Assembly (NCBI GenBank): GCA_016870395.1
Contig: VGBT01000004.1
Coordinates: forward strand, 1-64,000
DNA from: Actinomycetota bacterium
Lineage (GTDB): Bacteria > Actinomycetota > Acidimicrobiia > IMCC26256 > JAENVU01
Direction of reading: 5' to 3'
DNA length: 64,000 bases
Shown here one piece after another: positions 33,198-41,287 of the stretch (positions within the stretch are counted from its first letter, which is position 1; every line of letters begins with the position of its first letter). A model generated the notes under the pieces. That model saw only the letters and a program-made list of their open reading frames with translations. It was not told the DNA's origin and searched no databases. The position numbers and the translations under genes are program-made.

Positions 33198-33901
33198 CGG
33201 GACAGCACTCGGAGCGCGTCACATCCAACACGACTACTCGCGCAGAGCGCCGGCTACCGACCCGACCAACGATTGGACAGTCCAACTGCGATCAGCGGCG
33301 CCCCGAACCAGAAGGCCCACTGCCAGGTCGGACTGGTTGCGCCAAGTACCACTTGGCGTTAGGCACGTTGGCCTCAGCCATCTCTAGCGGAAGGTTCTGA
33401 AGCGGTTCGCGCGCCACCACCTGGTAGGAGTGAACTCCACTGGTCTTACAGATCAGAGTGGCGAAGAAATATTGTTGTAGAAGCCGTTCCCACCAACGAG
33501 TGCTTTAGCCCGCCTCGCCACAGCGCGATTCGGGCGTTGATTCTGCAGATCACGCGCCACATTGTTGTAGCCATTCGGTCCAGCTGCCCCGGGGTAGGGA
33601 AGTCCGTGCGGCGTGCATCGACCCCCAGCGAGATACTGATCGTTCGCTGATCTACAGCGGCTCAGTTCAGCTGAGAACCGTCGATGCTCCAACGCGCTTT
33701 CGATAGAAGAGGGAGTTATCTCCTCAGAAGAGGGAGTTATCTCCTCCGTCCCCACCACAGCCGCCGGCTACCCACGAGCATTACGACCAGTTACACAGAA
33801 TTTCCGACAGACCCGAACCTCGATCGTGCCCCCCAGCAGAAGTCAAGCCCTCAGAACGAGGTGAAGCAGGTGGGGCGCGGTCCGAAGCGTGTTGCCCTAC
33901 C
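33198..33901. other. lower-GC gap with repeats and no supported gene
   Basis: About 700 bp of visibly lower GC and poor codon bias. Contents: an 8-bp perfect hairpin CGCCAAGT-ACC-ACTTGGCG (33340-33358); a CTCAG/CTGAG inverted repeat (33661-33675); an exact 21-bp tandem repeat (33705-33746). One minus-strand frame at 33453-33758 (101 codons) contains NGYNN and NGFYNN and a duplicated EEITPSS from the tandem repeat. I recognise no family and give it little weight. The base composition suggests foreign or decayed DNA next to the TetR/HEPN/MNT genes. Confidence 0.55.
33705..33746. repeat. exact 21-bp tandem repeat, two units
   Basis: AGAAGAGGGAGTTATCTCCT plus C, present at 33705-33725 and again at 33726-33746 without mismatch. 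Each unit has internal dyad symmetry (GAGGGAG / CTCCTC around TTAT), so the pair offers two adjacent binding-site-like elements or a slippage product. Confidence 0.85.
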
Positions 33902-34606
33902 TCACAGCGGGTCGCCGCGGGAGAGGAGCGTGCCCGGGAACGGGGTCATCAGCTCCTCGCGCCACACCGTGAGGTGCTCCAGAGACCGCGCCCGCCACCG
34001 CGCCACACGCTCGTCGCCCGCGTCGATCGCGCGGCCGAGCGACTCGTGGCCGGCGGGGTCGGTGGCCCACACCGTGCACACCTCGGTGTCTGTCATCAAC
34101 ACCTCGTAGAGGCCCACGAGCGCGTGACCGTGGTCGGCGACGATCGGCGCCCACTCCTCGCGCACCGCGGCCAGGTAGTCGGGTCCGGCGCCGGGCCGGC
34201 ACCGCGACAGCTCGTGCACGAGCACGGAGCCGATCACCCCGTCGCGGCGCAGATCCGCGATCGTGGGGCACCCGGGCACCGCGCCGAGCAGGCGGTCGAC
34301 GCCGCCGCTGCGCACCTCGAGTGCCGTCTTCCACCACTCGTTGAGCGCGGGGTTGCGCGTGCGGGCAAGGTTGGTCGACTCCATGAGCCGGCGCCAGCCC
34401 GCACGGCCTCCGATGCACTCCCAGATGTTCACCACCTGCGGCCACCGACCGGTGGAGCCCATCGTGTAGAAGGTGCCGAGCAGGGCGAGGCCCTTGCCCG
34501 CCGCCGCGTCGCAGTCGAACGCGACGGTGTGCTCCATGTAGCGCATCGCACCTTCGCCGACGATGTCGACGTACTCGTGCAGGTAGAGCGCCCGATCCTC
34601 GGTCAC
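33902..34606 (-). CDS. hypothetical protein, two-repeat NIPSNAP/dimeric-barrel-like
   Basis: A 234-residue protein I cannot assign firmly. It appears to hold two alpha+beta repeats: residues about 1-105 (LYLHEYVDIVGEGAMRYME ... VVNIWECIGGRAGWRRLM) and about 115-225 (VHELSRCRPGAGPDYLAAV ... VLMTDTEVCTVWATD). The VNIWE and CTVWATD strands resemble ferredoxin-like NIPSNAP/EthD subunits. Its GTG overlaps the DUF35 stop (GTGA). Last gene of the thiolase-DUF35 operon, so it probably serves the same pathway. Confidence 0.6.
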   Translation of the reverse strand: MTEDRALYLHEYVDIVGEGAMRYMEHTVAFDCDAAAGKGLALLGTFYTMGSTGRWPQVVNIWECIGGRAGWRRLMESTNLARTRNPALNEWWKTALEVRSGGVDRLLGAVPGCPTIADLRRDGVIGSVLVHELSRCRPGAGPDYLAAVREEWAPIVADHGHALVGLYEVLMTDTEVCTVWATDPAGHESLGRAIDAGDERVARWRARSLEHLTVWREELMTPFPGTLLSRGDPL

Positions 34607-35058
34607 GGGGCTGCTACCCCGGATGGATCGGCCGGGTCGAAGTCCACGAACGCGACCTCGTCGCTCGCCGGCCGGAACGTGGCGCGCACCCGCATGCCGA
34701 TCCGCGCATCCTCCGGGGCGACGTTCGGCAGCTGGGCGAGGAAGCGCGCGCCCGCCTCGTCGAGGTCGACCAGCGCGACGAGGTACGGGGCCTGCTCCTT
34801 GAACGGCGGGATGCCGTGCTGGCGGATCACCGTGAACGAGTGCACCGTTCCGAGCCCGTTGGCGGTCACCCATTCGAGGTGCTCGCTCCCGCAATGCGGG
34901 CACAGAACGCGCGGGTAGTGGTGGTGCTGCCCGCAGTCGGCGCAGCGCTGCACCCGCAGCTCGCCGCGCACGGTGCCCGCGAAGAACTCCGTCGCCTCCG
35001 GCGTGACCCGCGGGATCAGGTACTTGGGGATGCCGGTGTCGGGTGACTCTTTCCTCAT
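34603..35058 (-). CDS. DUF35 zinc-ribbon/OB-fold acyl-CoA-binding protein
   Basis: A 151-residue DUF35 protein. The zinc ribbon uses Cys39, Cys42, Cys53 and Cys56 (CADCG, CPHCG). The OB-fold follows with GTVHSFTVIRQ and PYLVALVDLDEAGARFLAQL. Proteins of this type pair with thiolase-fold enzymes; in steroid side-chain degradation the ChsH2 DUF35 domain binds the Ltp2 aldolase. The gene overlaps both neighbours by 4 bp, so a 1:1 complex with the thiolase-like protein is likely. Confidence 0.9.
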   Translation of the reverse strand: MRKESPDTGIPKYLIPRVTPEATEFFAGTVRGELRVQRCADCGQHHHYPRVLCPHCGSEHLEWVTANGLGTVHSFTVIRQHGIPPFKEQAPYLVALVDLDEAGARFLAQLPNVAPEDARIGMRVRATFRPASDEVAFVDFDPADPSGVAAP

Positions 35059-36218
35059 CGCACCGGCTCCGTTCCGAGGACGACGGTGGCCATGGAGGAG
35101 AGCCAGCCCCCGCTGCCGTGCGCCACCGCGATCTCCGCGCCGCTCACCTGGCTGTCACCCGCCTCGCCGCGCAGCTGGCGGATCGCCTCGCAGAGCAGGA
35201 ACAGACCCCGCATCCCCGGATGGGTCGCCGAGAGCCCGCCGCCGTCGGTGTTGGTCGGCAGCGCGCCACCGAGGCGCAGCGCGCCCGACGCCACGAACGG
35301 CCCGCCCTCCCCCTTCGGCGCGAAGCCGAGGTCCTCGAGGCAGACCAGGACGGTGTAGGTGAACGAGTCGTACATCTGGAACGTGTCGACGTCGGCCGCG
35401 GTGATCCCCGCCTCGGCGAACACCTTCGGGCCGGTGACCGCGGCGGCGGTGCGAGTGAGGTCGGGCATGCCCTGGATCGAGTGGTGGGTCATCGCCCCCG
35501 CCGCGCCGCGCACGAACACGGGGCGCGCCCGCAAGGCCCGCGCCCGGTCCTCGGTGGTGAGGATGATGCAGCATCCGCCGTCGGAGACGACGCAGCAGTC
35601 GAGCTTGTGCAGCGGGTCGGCCACCAGCTTCGAGCCGAGCACGTCGTCGACGGTGATCGGGTCGCGATACATCGCGTGCGGGTTGCGGGCCGCGTGCTCG
35701 CGGGTCTGCACCGAGATCGACGCGAGCTGCTCGGGGGTGGTGCCGTACTCGTGCATGTGGCGCTGGGCGGCCATCGCGTAGGCGCCGACAAGCGTGAGGC
35801 CGGTCGGCAGCTCGTAGGCCATCGGGTGCGGCAGCGCGATTCCCCCGCCACCGGACCGCCCGGTGCCGAGCGACCTGCCAGCCGTGGACAGCTCGTTGTT
35901 GCCGTAGACGATCGCGACGGTGTCGACGTCGCCTGCGGCGATCGCGCGGTACGCGTGCTGCGCGTGGAACTCGAAGCTCGACCCGCCGCAGCTCGTGGAG
36001 TCGAGCCACTCGGGCGTGAGGCCGAGGTACTCGGCGAGCATCACCTCGTGCAGGCCGCCGTAGCCCGCCGAGGCGAGGCCCTCCACGTCGGACTTCGCGA
36101 GCCCGGCGTCGTCGAGCGCGCGCCGAAAGGCCTGTGCCTCGAGCATCAGCCCCGTCATCTCGGGGGTCCTCGGCCCGTCCGAGAGGCCCACCCCCACCAC
36201 GCACACCCGCCGATTCAC
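35055..36218 (-). CDS. thiolase-fold lipid-transfer-type enzyme (Ltp2/SCP-x like)
   Basis: A 387-residue thiolase-superfamily protein. STSCGGSSFEFHAQHAYRAI holds the first-Cys region and THPGMRGL the His region. The position of the second catalytic Cys reads AHGSGGWLSSMATVVL, without Cys. MYDSFTYTVLVCLEDLGF is the Tyr-containing segment of Ltp2-type aldolases. Together with the overlapping DUF35 gene this suggests a retro-aldolase or atypical thiolase acting on a branched acyl-CoA, not a standard FadA. GTG start 7 nt after TACCAT, leaderless; an operator abuts the -10. Confidence 0.85.
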   Translation of the reverse strand: MNRRVCVVGVGLSDGPRTPEMTGLMLEAQAFRRALDDAGLAKSDVEGLASAGYGGLHEVMLAEYLGLTPEWLDSTSCGGSSFEFHAQHAYRAIAAGDVDTVAIVYGNNELSTAGRSLGTGRSGGGGIALPHPMAYELPTGLTLVGAYAMAAQRHMHEYGTTPEQLASISVQTREHAARNPHAMYRDPITVDDVLGSKLVADPLHKLDCCVVSDGGCCIILTTEDRARALRARPVFVRGAAGAMTHHSIQGMPDLTRTAAAVTGPKVFAEAGITAADVDTFQMYDSFTYTVLVCLEDLGFAPKGEGGPFVASGALRLGGALPTNTDGGGLSATHPGMRGLFLLCEAIRQLRGEAGDSQVSGAEIAVAHGSGGWLSSMATVVLGTEPVR

Positions 36219-36225
36219 CGGCGGG

Positions 36226-36249
36226 ATGGTATCTGACGCTCCGTCAGAT
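36226..36249. promoter_or_regulatory. divergent operator for Ltp2-like and ThDP-like operons
   Basis: ATCTGACG-CTC-CGTCAGAT (36231-36249) shares a base with the minus-strand -10 TACCAT (36226-36231) of the thiolase. The plus-strand gene starts at 36267 with CAGGAT 6 nt before its GTG. Near-identical to the sites at 2451 and 52936. Confidence 0.8.
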
Positions 36250-36266
36250 CGTGCCAGGATGGGCCG

Positions 36267-37199
36267 GTGCACCTGCTCGGCGCGCACGTGTCCGACCTGT
36301 CCGTCGAGCTCGCGCGCGCGCTCGACGGGGTCACCATGCCTGGTGCGCTCGCGTACGCGCTCGGCCTCGACTCTCCGGCACGGCCCCCGGGCGGTTCCGT
36401 GCTCCTCGACCAGCCCCGCGGCCGGGTCGCAATGCTCGCCGGCCCCGACGTGCTGACGTTCCGGGCCGTCGACGGGCTGCGCGAGTTCGCGGTTGCCGCG
36501 CACGTCGGCGTCGCGAACACCTGGGGCGCGAAGGGCGTGTTCCCGTGGGACAGCCCGCATCACCTCGGCACGTGTGGGCTCCAGGCAGACGACTTCCCGC
36601 TGCTCGGGTTCGCGGACCTCGACGTGCTGTGGGTCACCGGGATCGACGAAGCCGAGTCGCCCCGGGCGCGCATCGAGCTGGGCGCACGCATCGAGGTGAT
36701 CGATCCGCGCGACCTCGCGCCGCTCGCCTCGCACGTCGCGCGCTCACCGCACCCGATCGAGACTCCACCGCTGTTCGCGCGGCTCGCGGCGGTGGCCCAG
36801 CCGGGTTACGTCGACGACCGGCACCCCCGCCACCCGGCCCGCGCGGTCATGGACCTGAAGCGGTCGCTGGCTCCGGGCGCGCTGGTCGTGGCCGAGCCCG
36901 GACCTACCGGCCTGTGGATAGCGCGCACGTTCCCCACCGACGGGCCCGGGACGGTGGTGGTCCCCGCGACGAGCACCCCTGGCGTCGCCGCGGCGAGCGC
37001 GCTCGCGGCTGCCGCCCACGGGATCCCCACCGCGCTCGTCGCTCTCGCGCCCGCCGACGCGACCGTCGCAGAGGCGTCTACGGTCGCCGACCGGCACGAT
37101 TTCCCGTTCACCGTCCACGAGTGGGGCGACGACGTCGACCTCTCCCTCACCCAGGTGCTAGTGGAGGCCGCCGGTCCCGTCGTAGCGTGGCCGGGATGA
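36267..37199 (+). CDS. ThDP-enzyme central-domain-like protein, function unknown
   Basis: A 310-residue protein. Residues about 10-130 recall the central (TPP_enzyme_M) domain of acetolactate-synthase-type enzymes: LREFAVAAHVGVANTWGAKGVFPWDSPHHLGTCG, then LGFADLDVLWVTGID. The N-terminal pyrimidine-binding and C-terminal GDG pyrophosphate domains of complete enzymes are not evident; the second half has only GALVVAEPGPTGLWIARTFP. It may be a stand-alone acyl-CoA or nucleotide-binding module. GTG start; ATGA overlap with the following SDR. Divergent from the Ltp2-like gene over a shared operator. Confidence 0.55.
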   Translation: MHLLGAHVSDLSVELARALDGVTMPGALAYALGLDSPARPPGGSVLLDQPRGRVAMLAGPDVLTFRAVDGLREFAVAAHVGVANTWGAKGVFPWDSPHHLGTCGLQADDFPLLGFADLDVLWVTGIDEAESPRARIELGARIEVIDPRDLAPLASHVARSPHPIETPPLFARLAAVAQPGYVDDRHPRHPARAVMDLKRSLAPGALVVAEPGPTGLWIARTFPTDGPGTVVVPATSTPGVAAASALAAAAHGIPTALVALAPADATVAEASTVADRHDFPFTVHEWGDDVDLSLTQVLVEAAGPVVAWPG

Positions 37200-37969
37200 C
37201 CGATCCCCGTACCCACCTCCGAACAACTGCCGTCACCGGTGCGTCGTCGGGCATCGGACGGGCAACCGCGATCGCGCTGGGCGCGCTCGGCTGGAACGTC
37301 GCCGTCGGGGCACGTCGCGCCGAACGCCTCGCGGAGACGGCCGCCGCGGTCGAGAACGCCGGCGGCCGCGCGATCGCCGCCCCGCTCGACGTCACCGACG
37401 CCGCGTCCATCGACGCCTTCTTCGCGACCGTCGAGGATGCCGTCGGGCCGGTGGACGTGCTCGTCAACAACGCCGGGATCGCCTCCCCGGCCCACCTGGT
37501 CGACACCGACCCGGCGGCGCTCGCCCGCGAGCTCGGCACCAACCTGCTCGGGCCTCTCCTGTGCACCCGGCGCGCACTCGGTCCGATGCTCGACGCCGGC
37601 TCCGGCGACGTCGTGTTCGTCACCTCCGACGTCGCGCGGGCGCCAAGACCCGGGATGGTGGGATACAGCGCGTCGAAGGTCGCGCTCGAGACCGTCGCTC
37701 GCGTCGTCGGCATGGAGGTGGAGGGCCGGGGCGTGCGGACCACCGTCGTGCGGATCGGGCCCACGGTCAGCGACTTCGCGGCGAGCTGGGAGCCCGGCGT
37801 CTTCGAGCACCTGGTGGCCGACTGGCCCCGCTTCGGCCTCCAGCGCCACTTCGCGACGATGGACCCGAGCGACGTGGCGGCCGCGGTGGTGCACGCGCTG
37901 ACCCGCCCCGCCCACATGCAGGTCGAGATGATCGAGGTGCAGCCGCTCGCACCACGCGACGGCACCTGA
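37196..37969 (+). CDS. short-chain dehydrogenase/reductase
   Basis: A 257-residue SDR: VTGASSGIGRAT cofactor loop, DVLVNNAGIASPAH, catalytic YSASK with Ser in VTSDVARAP. The basic VGARRAERL segment after strand 2 favours NADP(H). The ATG overlaps the upstream gene by ATGA. Probably an alcohol or 3-hydroxyacyl oxidoreductase in the same operator-controlled unit. Confidence 0.88.
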   Translation: MTDPRTHLRTTAVTGASSGIGRATAIALGALGWNVAVGARRAERLAETAAAVENAGGRAIAAPLDVTDAASIDAFFATVEDAVGPVDVLVNNAGIASPAHLVDTDPAALARELGTNLLGPLLCTRRALGPMLDAGSGDVVFVTSDVARAPRPGMVGYSASKVALETVARVVGMEVEGRGVRTTVVRIGPTVSDFAASWEPGVFEHLVADWPRFGLQRHFATMDPSDVAAAVVHALTRPAHMQVEMIEVQPLAPRDGT

Positions 37970-37994
37970 GGTGCCCTACCGCAGTCGGGTTAGC

Positions 37995-38010
37995 CTGATG
38001 CGGACATCAG
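37995..38010 (+). promoter_or_regulatory. weaker operator-like palindrome before amidohydrolase
   Basis: CTGATG-CGGA-CATCAG, 6-bp perfect arms, variant half-site TGAT in place of TGAC. TAGCCT (37991-37996) overlaps its left arm. It lies 35 nt before the ATG at 38045. Confidence 0.5.
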
Positions 38011-38044
38011 ATCGCGAGCTCGAGGTAGGGGCAAGGGGGAGACA

Positions 38045-39328
38045 ATGAGGCTCGACGACATGATCATCGTCAGCGTTGACGATCACGTGGTGGAGCCGCC
38101 CGACATGTTTGAGCGCCACCTCCCGGCGAAGTACGCCGATCTCGCGCCGAAGATGGTGCACAAGGGCGACGGCACCGACGTGTGGCGCTTCGGACAGATC
38201 GAGATCCCGAACGTCGGGCTCAACGCGGTGGCCGGACGACCCAAGGAGGAGTACGGGATCGAGCCGACCTCCTTCGAGGAACTGCGCCCGGGCTGCTTCG
38301 ACGTCTCCAAGCGCGTCCTCGACATGGACGCGAACGGCGTGCTCGGCTCGCTCAACTTCCCGAGCCTCCCGGGCTTCGCCGGTCGCTTGTTCGCGTCGAT
38401 GGACGACAAGGACGCCGCGAAGGTGCTCACGCAGTCCTACAACGACTGGCACATCGACGAGTGGTGCGGGTACGCCCCTGATCGGTTCATCCCGCTCGCG
38501 ATCCCGATGATCTGGGACCCGCACGCGCTCGCGGAGGAGATCCGCCGCGTGGCCAAGAAGGGCTGCCACGCGGTCACGTTCCCCGAGAACCCGCAGCCCC
38601 TCGGGGTGCCCAGCCTGCACTCGGATTACTGGGACCCGTTCTGGGAGGCGTGCTCCGACGAGGGGACGATCGTCTGCATGCACATCGGGTCGTCGAGCAA
38701 GCTCGTGATGACCGCCGACGACGCGCCGATCGACGTGATGATCGTGCTTCAGCCGATGAACATCGTCCAATGCGCAGCCGACCTGATCCACTCACCGGTG
38801 CTGCGGAAGTTCCCCGACCTCACCGTCGCGCTCTCCGAGGGCGGGATCGGCTGGATCCCGTACTTCCTCGAACGCCTCGACCACTCGTACCGGACCCACA
38901 AGGCCTGGACGGGCGCCGACTTCGGCGGGAAGCTGCCAAGCGAGGTGTTCCTCGAGCGCGTGGTGCTCTGCTACATCTCCGACGGCGTCGGCGTGCGACT
39001 CGCACGCGACATCGGCGTCGACCGCATCACCGTCGAGATCGACTATCCGCACTCCGACGCCAACTGGCCGAAGGCCCCGGAGAAGCTGATGGAGGAGTTC
39101 GCGGCGGCGGACCTCGCCGACTCGGAGATCGACGCGATCACCCACGAGAACGCGATGCGGTTCTTCCGCTACGACCCGTTCTCGACCCGACCGCGGGAGC
39201 AGTGCACCGTCGGCGCGTTGCGAGCCGAGGCCGGCGATTGGGACGTGTCGGAACGCTCGACGGCCCGCACACAGAAAGCCAAGCGCGAAGGGTACGTGAA
39301 GATCAACGATCTTACTGCCACGGCGTGA
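38045..39328 (+). CDS. amidohydrolase 2 family (ACMSD-like) protein, paralogue 2
   Basis: A 427-residue TIM-barrel metal enzyme. IIVSVDDHVVEPPDMFERHLP, CMHIGSSSKL, SEGGIGWIPYFLERLDH and EIDYPHSDANWPKAPE follow the same order as in the proteins at 6182 and 51683. Like them it has DDH in place of the N-terminal HxH. A basic C-terminal tail (about 395-427) is extra. AAGGGGGAG gives a good ribosome site. The downstream P450 GTG overlaps its stop, so the two are translationally coupled, suggesting a hydroxylated product or shared substrate. Confidence 0.9.
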   Translation: MRLDDMIIVSVDDHVVEPPDMFERHLPAKYADLAPKMVHKGDGTDVWRFGQIEIPNVGLNAVAGRPKEEYGIEPTSFEELRPGCFDVSKRVLDMDANGVLGSLNFPSLPGFAGRLFASMDDKDAAKVLTQSYNDWHIDEWCGYAPDRFIPLAIPMIWDPHALAEEIRRVAKKGCHAVTFPENPQPLGVPSLHSDYWDPFWEACSDEGTIVCMHIGSSSKLVMTADDAPIDVMIVLQPMNIVQCAADLIHSPVLRKFPDLTVALSEGGIGWIPYFLERLDHSYRTHKAWTGADFGGKLPSEVFLERVVLCYISDGVGVRLARDIGVDRITVEIDYPHSDANWPKAPEKLMEEFAAADLADSEIDAITHENAMRFFRYDPFSTRPREQCTVGALRAEAGDWDVSERSTARTQKAKREGYVKINDLTATA

Positions 39329-40500
39329 GCACTGCAGTCCGGTACGACCCGTACGCGTACGCGACGCACGAGGACCCGTACCCCGTCTACCGCCGGCTGC
39401 GGGACGAGGCCCCCGCGTACGTCGACGAGGAACGAGGCTTTTGGGCGCTGTCGCGCCACGACGACGTGCGCGCCGCGCTCGACGACGTCGCGACGTTCTC
39501 GTCCACCGGGGGCATCACCCTCGACAGCGACACAGGCACGCTCGAGCCGATGCTCATCGAGATGGACCCGCCCCGCCACACCGCGCTACGGGCGCTCGTG
39601 AGCCGGGCGTTCACCCCCCGCCGGGTCGCCGAGCTCGAAGGGCCCGTGCGGACCATCTCGCGCGAGCTCATCTCCCGGTTCGACGCCGAGCGGATCGACG
39701 GGATCGGGGACTTCGCGGCCCGCCTGCCGATGGCGGTGATCTCCGCGATGCTCGGTGTGCCACCCGACGATCAGGACCAGCTGCGTACCTGGTCGGATTC
39801 CCTGCTGCACCGAGAAGAAGGCTCGAGCGTCCTGACCCCGGAGGGAATCGAAGGCGCCGCGCACCTGTACGGCTACATCGACCGGCTCGTCGCGGCCCGC
39901 CACTGCGCGAGGGGCCCCGATCTCGTCAGCGCACTGGTCACGCTGCAAGTGGACGAGGGCGCCCTCACCCATCAGGAGGTGCTCGGCTTCTGCTTTCTCC
40001 TGATCATCGCCGGCAACGAGACCACTACGAAGCTCCTCGGCAACGCGCTCTACTGGCTGGCCGAACACCCCGACCAGCGCGCGCTGCTGCAGGCCGACCT
40101 CGCGGCGATCCCGCCCGCCGTCGAGGAGGTGCTGCGCTACGACACCTCCACCCAGGGCCTCGCGCGCCGGCTCACCCGCGACGTGACCCTGCACGGCGTG
40201 ACTCTCCCTGCGGGGATGAAGGGGCTACTGCTGTTCGCGGCCGCCAACCGCGACGAGCGCCGCTGGGCCGACCCCGACCGGTTCGACGTGACCCGCAACC
40301 CGGCCGGCCATCTCGCGTTCGGACACGGAATCCACCACTGCCTGGGCGCGTCGCTGGCCCGACTCGAGACCCGGGTCGCGCTCGAGGAGCTGCTCCCGGC
40401 ACTCGGCGACTACGTGGTCGATCACGACGGATGCGAGCGCGTCCACTCCGGCAACGTCCGCGGGTTCGTCCACCTGCCCTTCCGCTGCCCGTCTCGGTGA
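39325..40500 (+). CDS. cytochrome P450
   Basis: A 391-residue class I CYP: I-helix LLIIAGNETTTKL, ExxR EEVLRYDTS, heme loop FGHGIHHCLG with Cys339. The GTG at 39325 is chosen because GTGA overlaps the amidohydrolase stop. The only visible [3Fe-4S] ferredoxin gene is far away at 5536. Followed 19 nt later by a methyltransferase. Substrate unknown, but coupling to the amidohydrolase is notable. Confidence 0.95.
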   Translation: MSTAVRYDPYAYATHEDPYPVYRRLRDEAPAYVDEERGFWALSRHDDVRAALDDVATFSSTGGITLDSDTGTLEPMLIEMDPPRHTALRALVSRAFTPRRVAELEGPVRTISRELISRFDAERIDGIGDFAARLPMAVISAMLGVPPDDQDQLRTWSDSLLHREEGSSVLTPEGIEGAAHLYGYIDRLVAARHCARGPDLVSALVTLQVDEGALTHQEVLGFCFLLIIAGNETTTKLLGNALYWLAEHPDQRALLQADLAAIPPAVEEVLRYDTSTQGLARRLTRDVTLHGVTLPAGMKGLLLFAAANRDERRWADPDRFDVTRNPAGHLAFGHGIHHCLGASLARLETRVALEELLPALGDYVVDHDGCERVHSGNVRGFVHLPFRCPSR

Positions 40501-40519
40501 CGCTGGCCGTGGCATCGCC

Positions 40520-41287
40520 GTGAGCAAGCGCACCGACGACTACCAGCGCACCAACCGGGAGTTCTGGGACGCAGACGCCGACGACTACCAGGACGCCCAC
40601 ACGTCCCAGCTCGACGACGGCGTGGAGGCCTGGGGCGTCTGGCAGATCCCCGAGCGCGACCTGCAGGTGCTCGGCGAGGTCGACGGGGCGGACGTTCTCG
40701 AGCTCGGGTGCGGCGCCGCCCAGTCGTCCGTTCAGCTCGCCGCCCGTGGCGCGCGGATGACGGCGCTGGACCAGTCGGTGGGCCAGCTCCGACACGCCCG
40801 TGACCACGTCCGCGCGGCGGACGCGCCGGTGCGTTTGGTGTGCGCCAGCGCGACCGCGCTGCCCTTGCGCCCCGAGAGCTTCGACGTCGTGTTCTGCGAC
40901 CACGGCGCGATGAGCTTCACCGACCCGTTCGCCTCGGTGCCGGAGGTGCAGCGCGTGCTTCGGCCCGGAGGGCTCCTCGCGTTCAACATCTCCACGTTGC
41001 TGCGGTTCCTGTGCTTCCCCGAGGCCGATCCTGACGCGCTCGTCAGCCGCCGCCTCCACCAGAAGGCGTTCGGGCGACGGATGTTCGACTGGGGCGACGG
41101 CACGATCGACTTCCAGATGCTCCACGGCGACTGGATCCAGTGCTTCCGTACCAACGGCTTCGACGTCGAGGACCTGATCGAGCTGCGCGCGCCGAAGGGC
41201 GCGACAACGACCTACGGCGAGTACGCCAACTACCGATGGGCACGGCGCTGGCCGTGCGAGGAGATCTGGAAGGTACGCAAGCGGTGA
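40520..41287 (+). CDS. class I SAM-dependent methyltransferase
   Basis: A 255-residue methyltransferase: motif I DVLELGCGAAQSS, motif II MTALDQSVGQL, post-I FDVVFCDHGAMSF and VLRPGGLLAFNIST. Methyl-group acceptor unknown. GTG start 19 nt after the P450 stop. The following 2H-phosphoesterase overlaps its stop (GTGA), so four plus-strand genes from 38045 form one tight unit. Confidence 0.9.
   Translation: MSKRTDDYQRTNREFWDADADDYQDAHTSQLDDGVEAWGVWQIPERDLQVLGEVDGADVLELGCGAAQSSVQLAARGARMTALDQSVGQLRHARDHVRAADAPVRLVCASATALPLRPESFDVVFCDHGAMSFTDPFASVPEVQRVLRPGGLLAFNISTLLRFLCFPEADPDALVSRRLHQKAFGRRMFDWGDGTIDFQMLHGDWIQCFRTNGFDVEDLIELRAPKGATTTYGEYANYRWARRWPCEEIWKVRKR

Noticed and set aside
33340-33364. 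Integron attC-like core GTTAGGC next to TTGGCG
   Set aside because: One core heptamer alone is weak. The adjacent bases form a self-contained hairpin (CGCCAAGT/ACTTGGCG), no matching left half is convincing, and no integrase or second attC is present.
31772-33901. A defence island
   Set aside because: Only the HEPN/MNT pair and low-GC DNA suggest it. No nucleases, helicases, restriction or retron genes are nearby.
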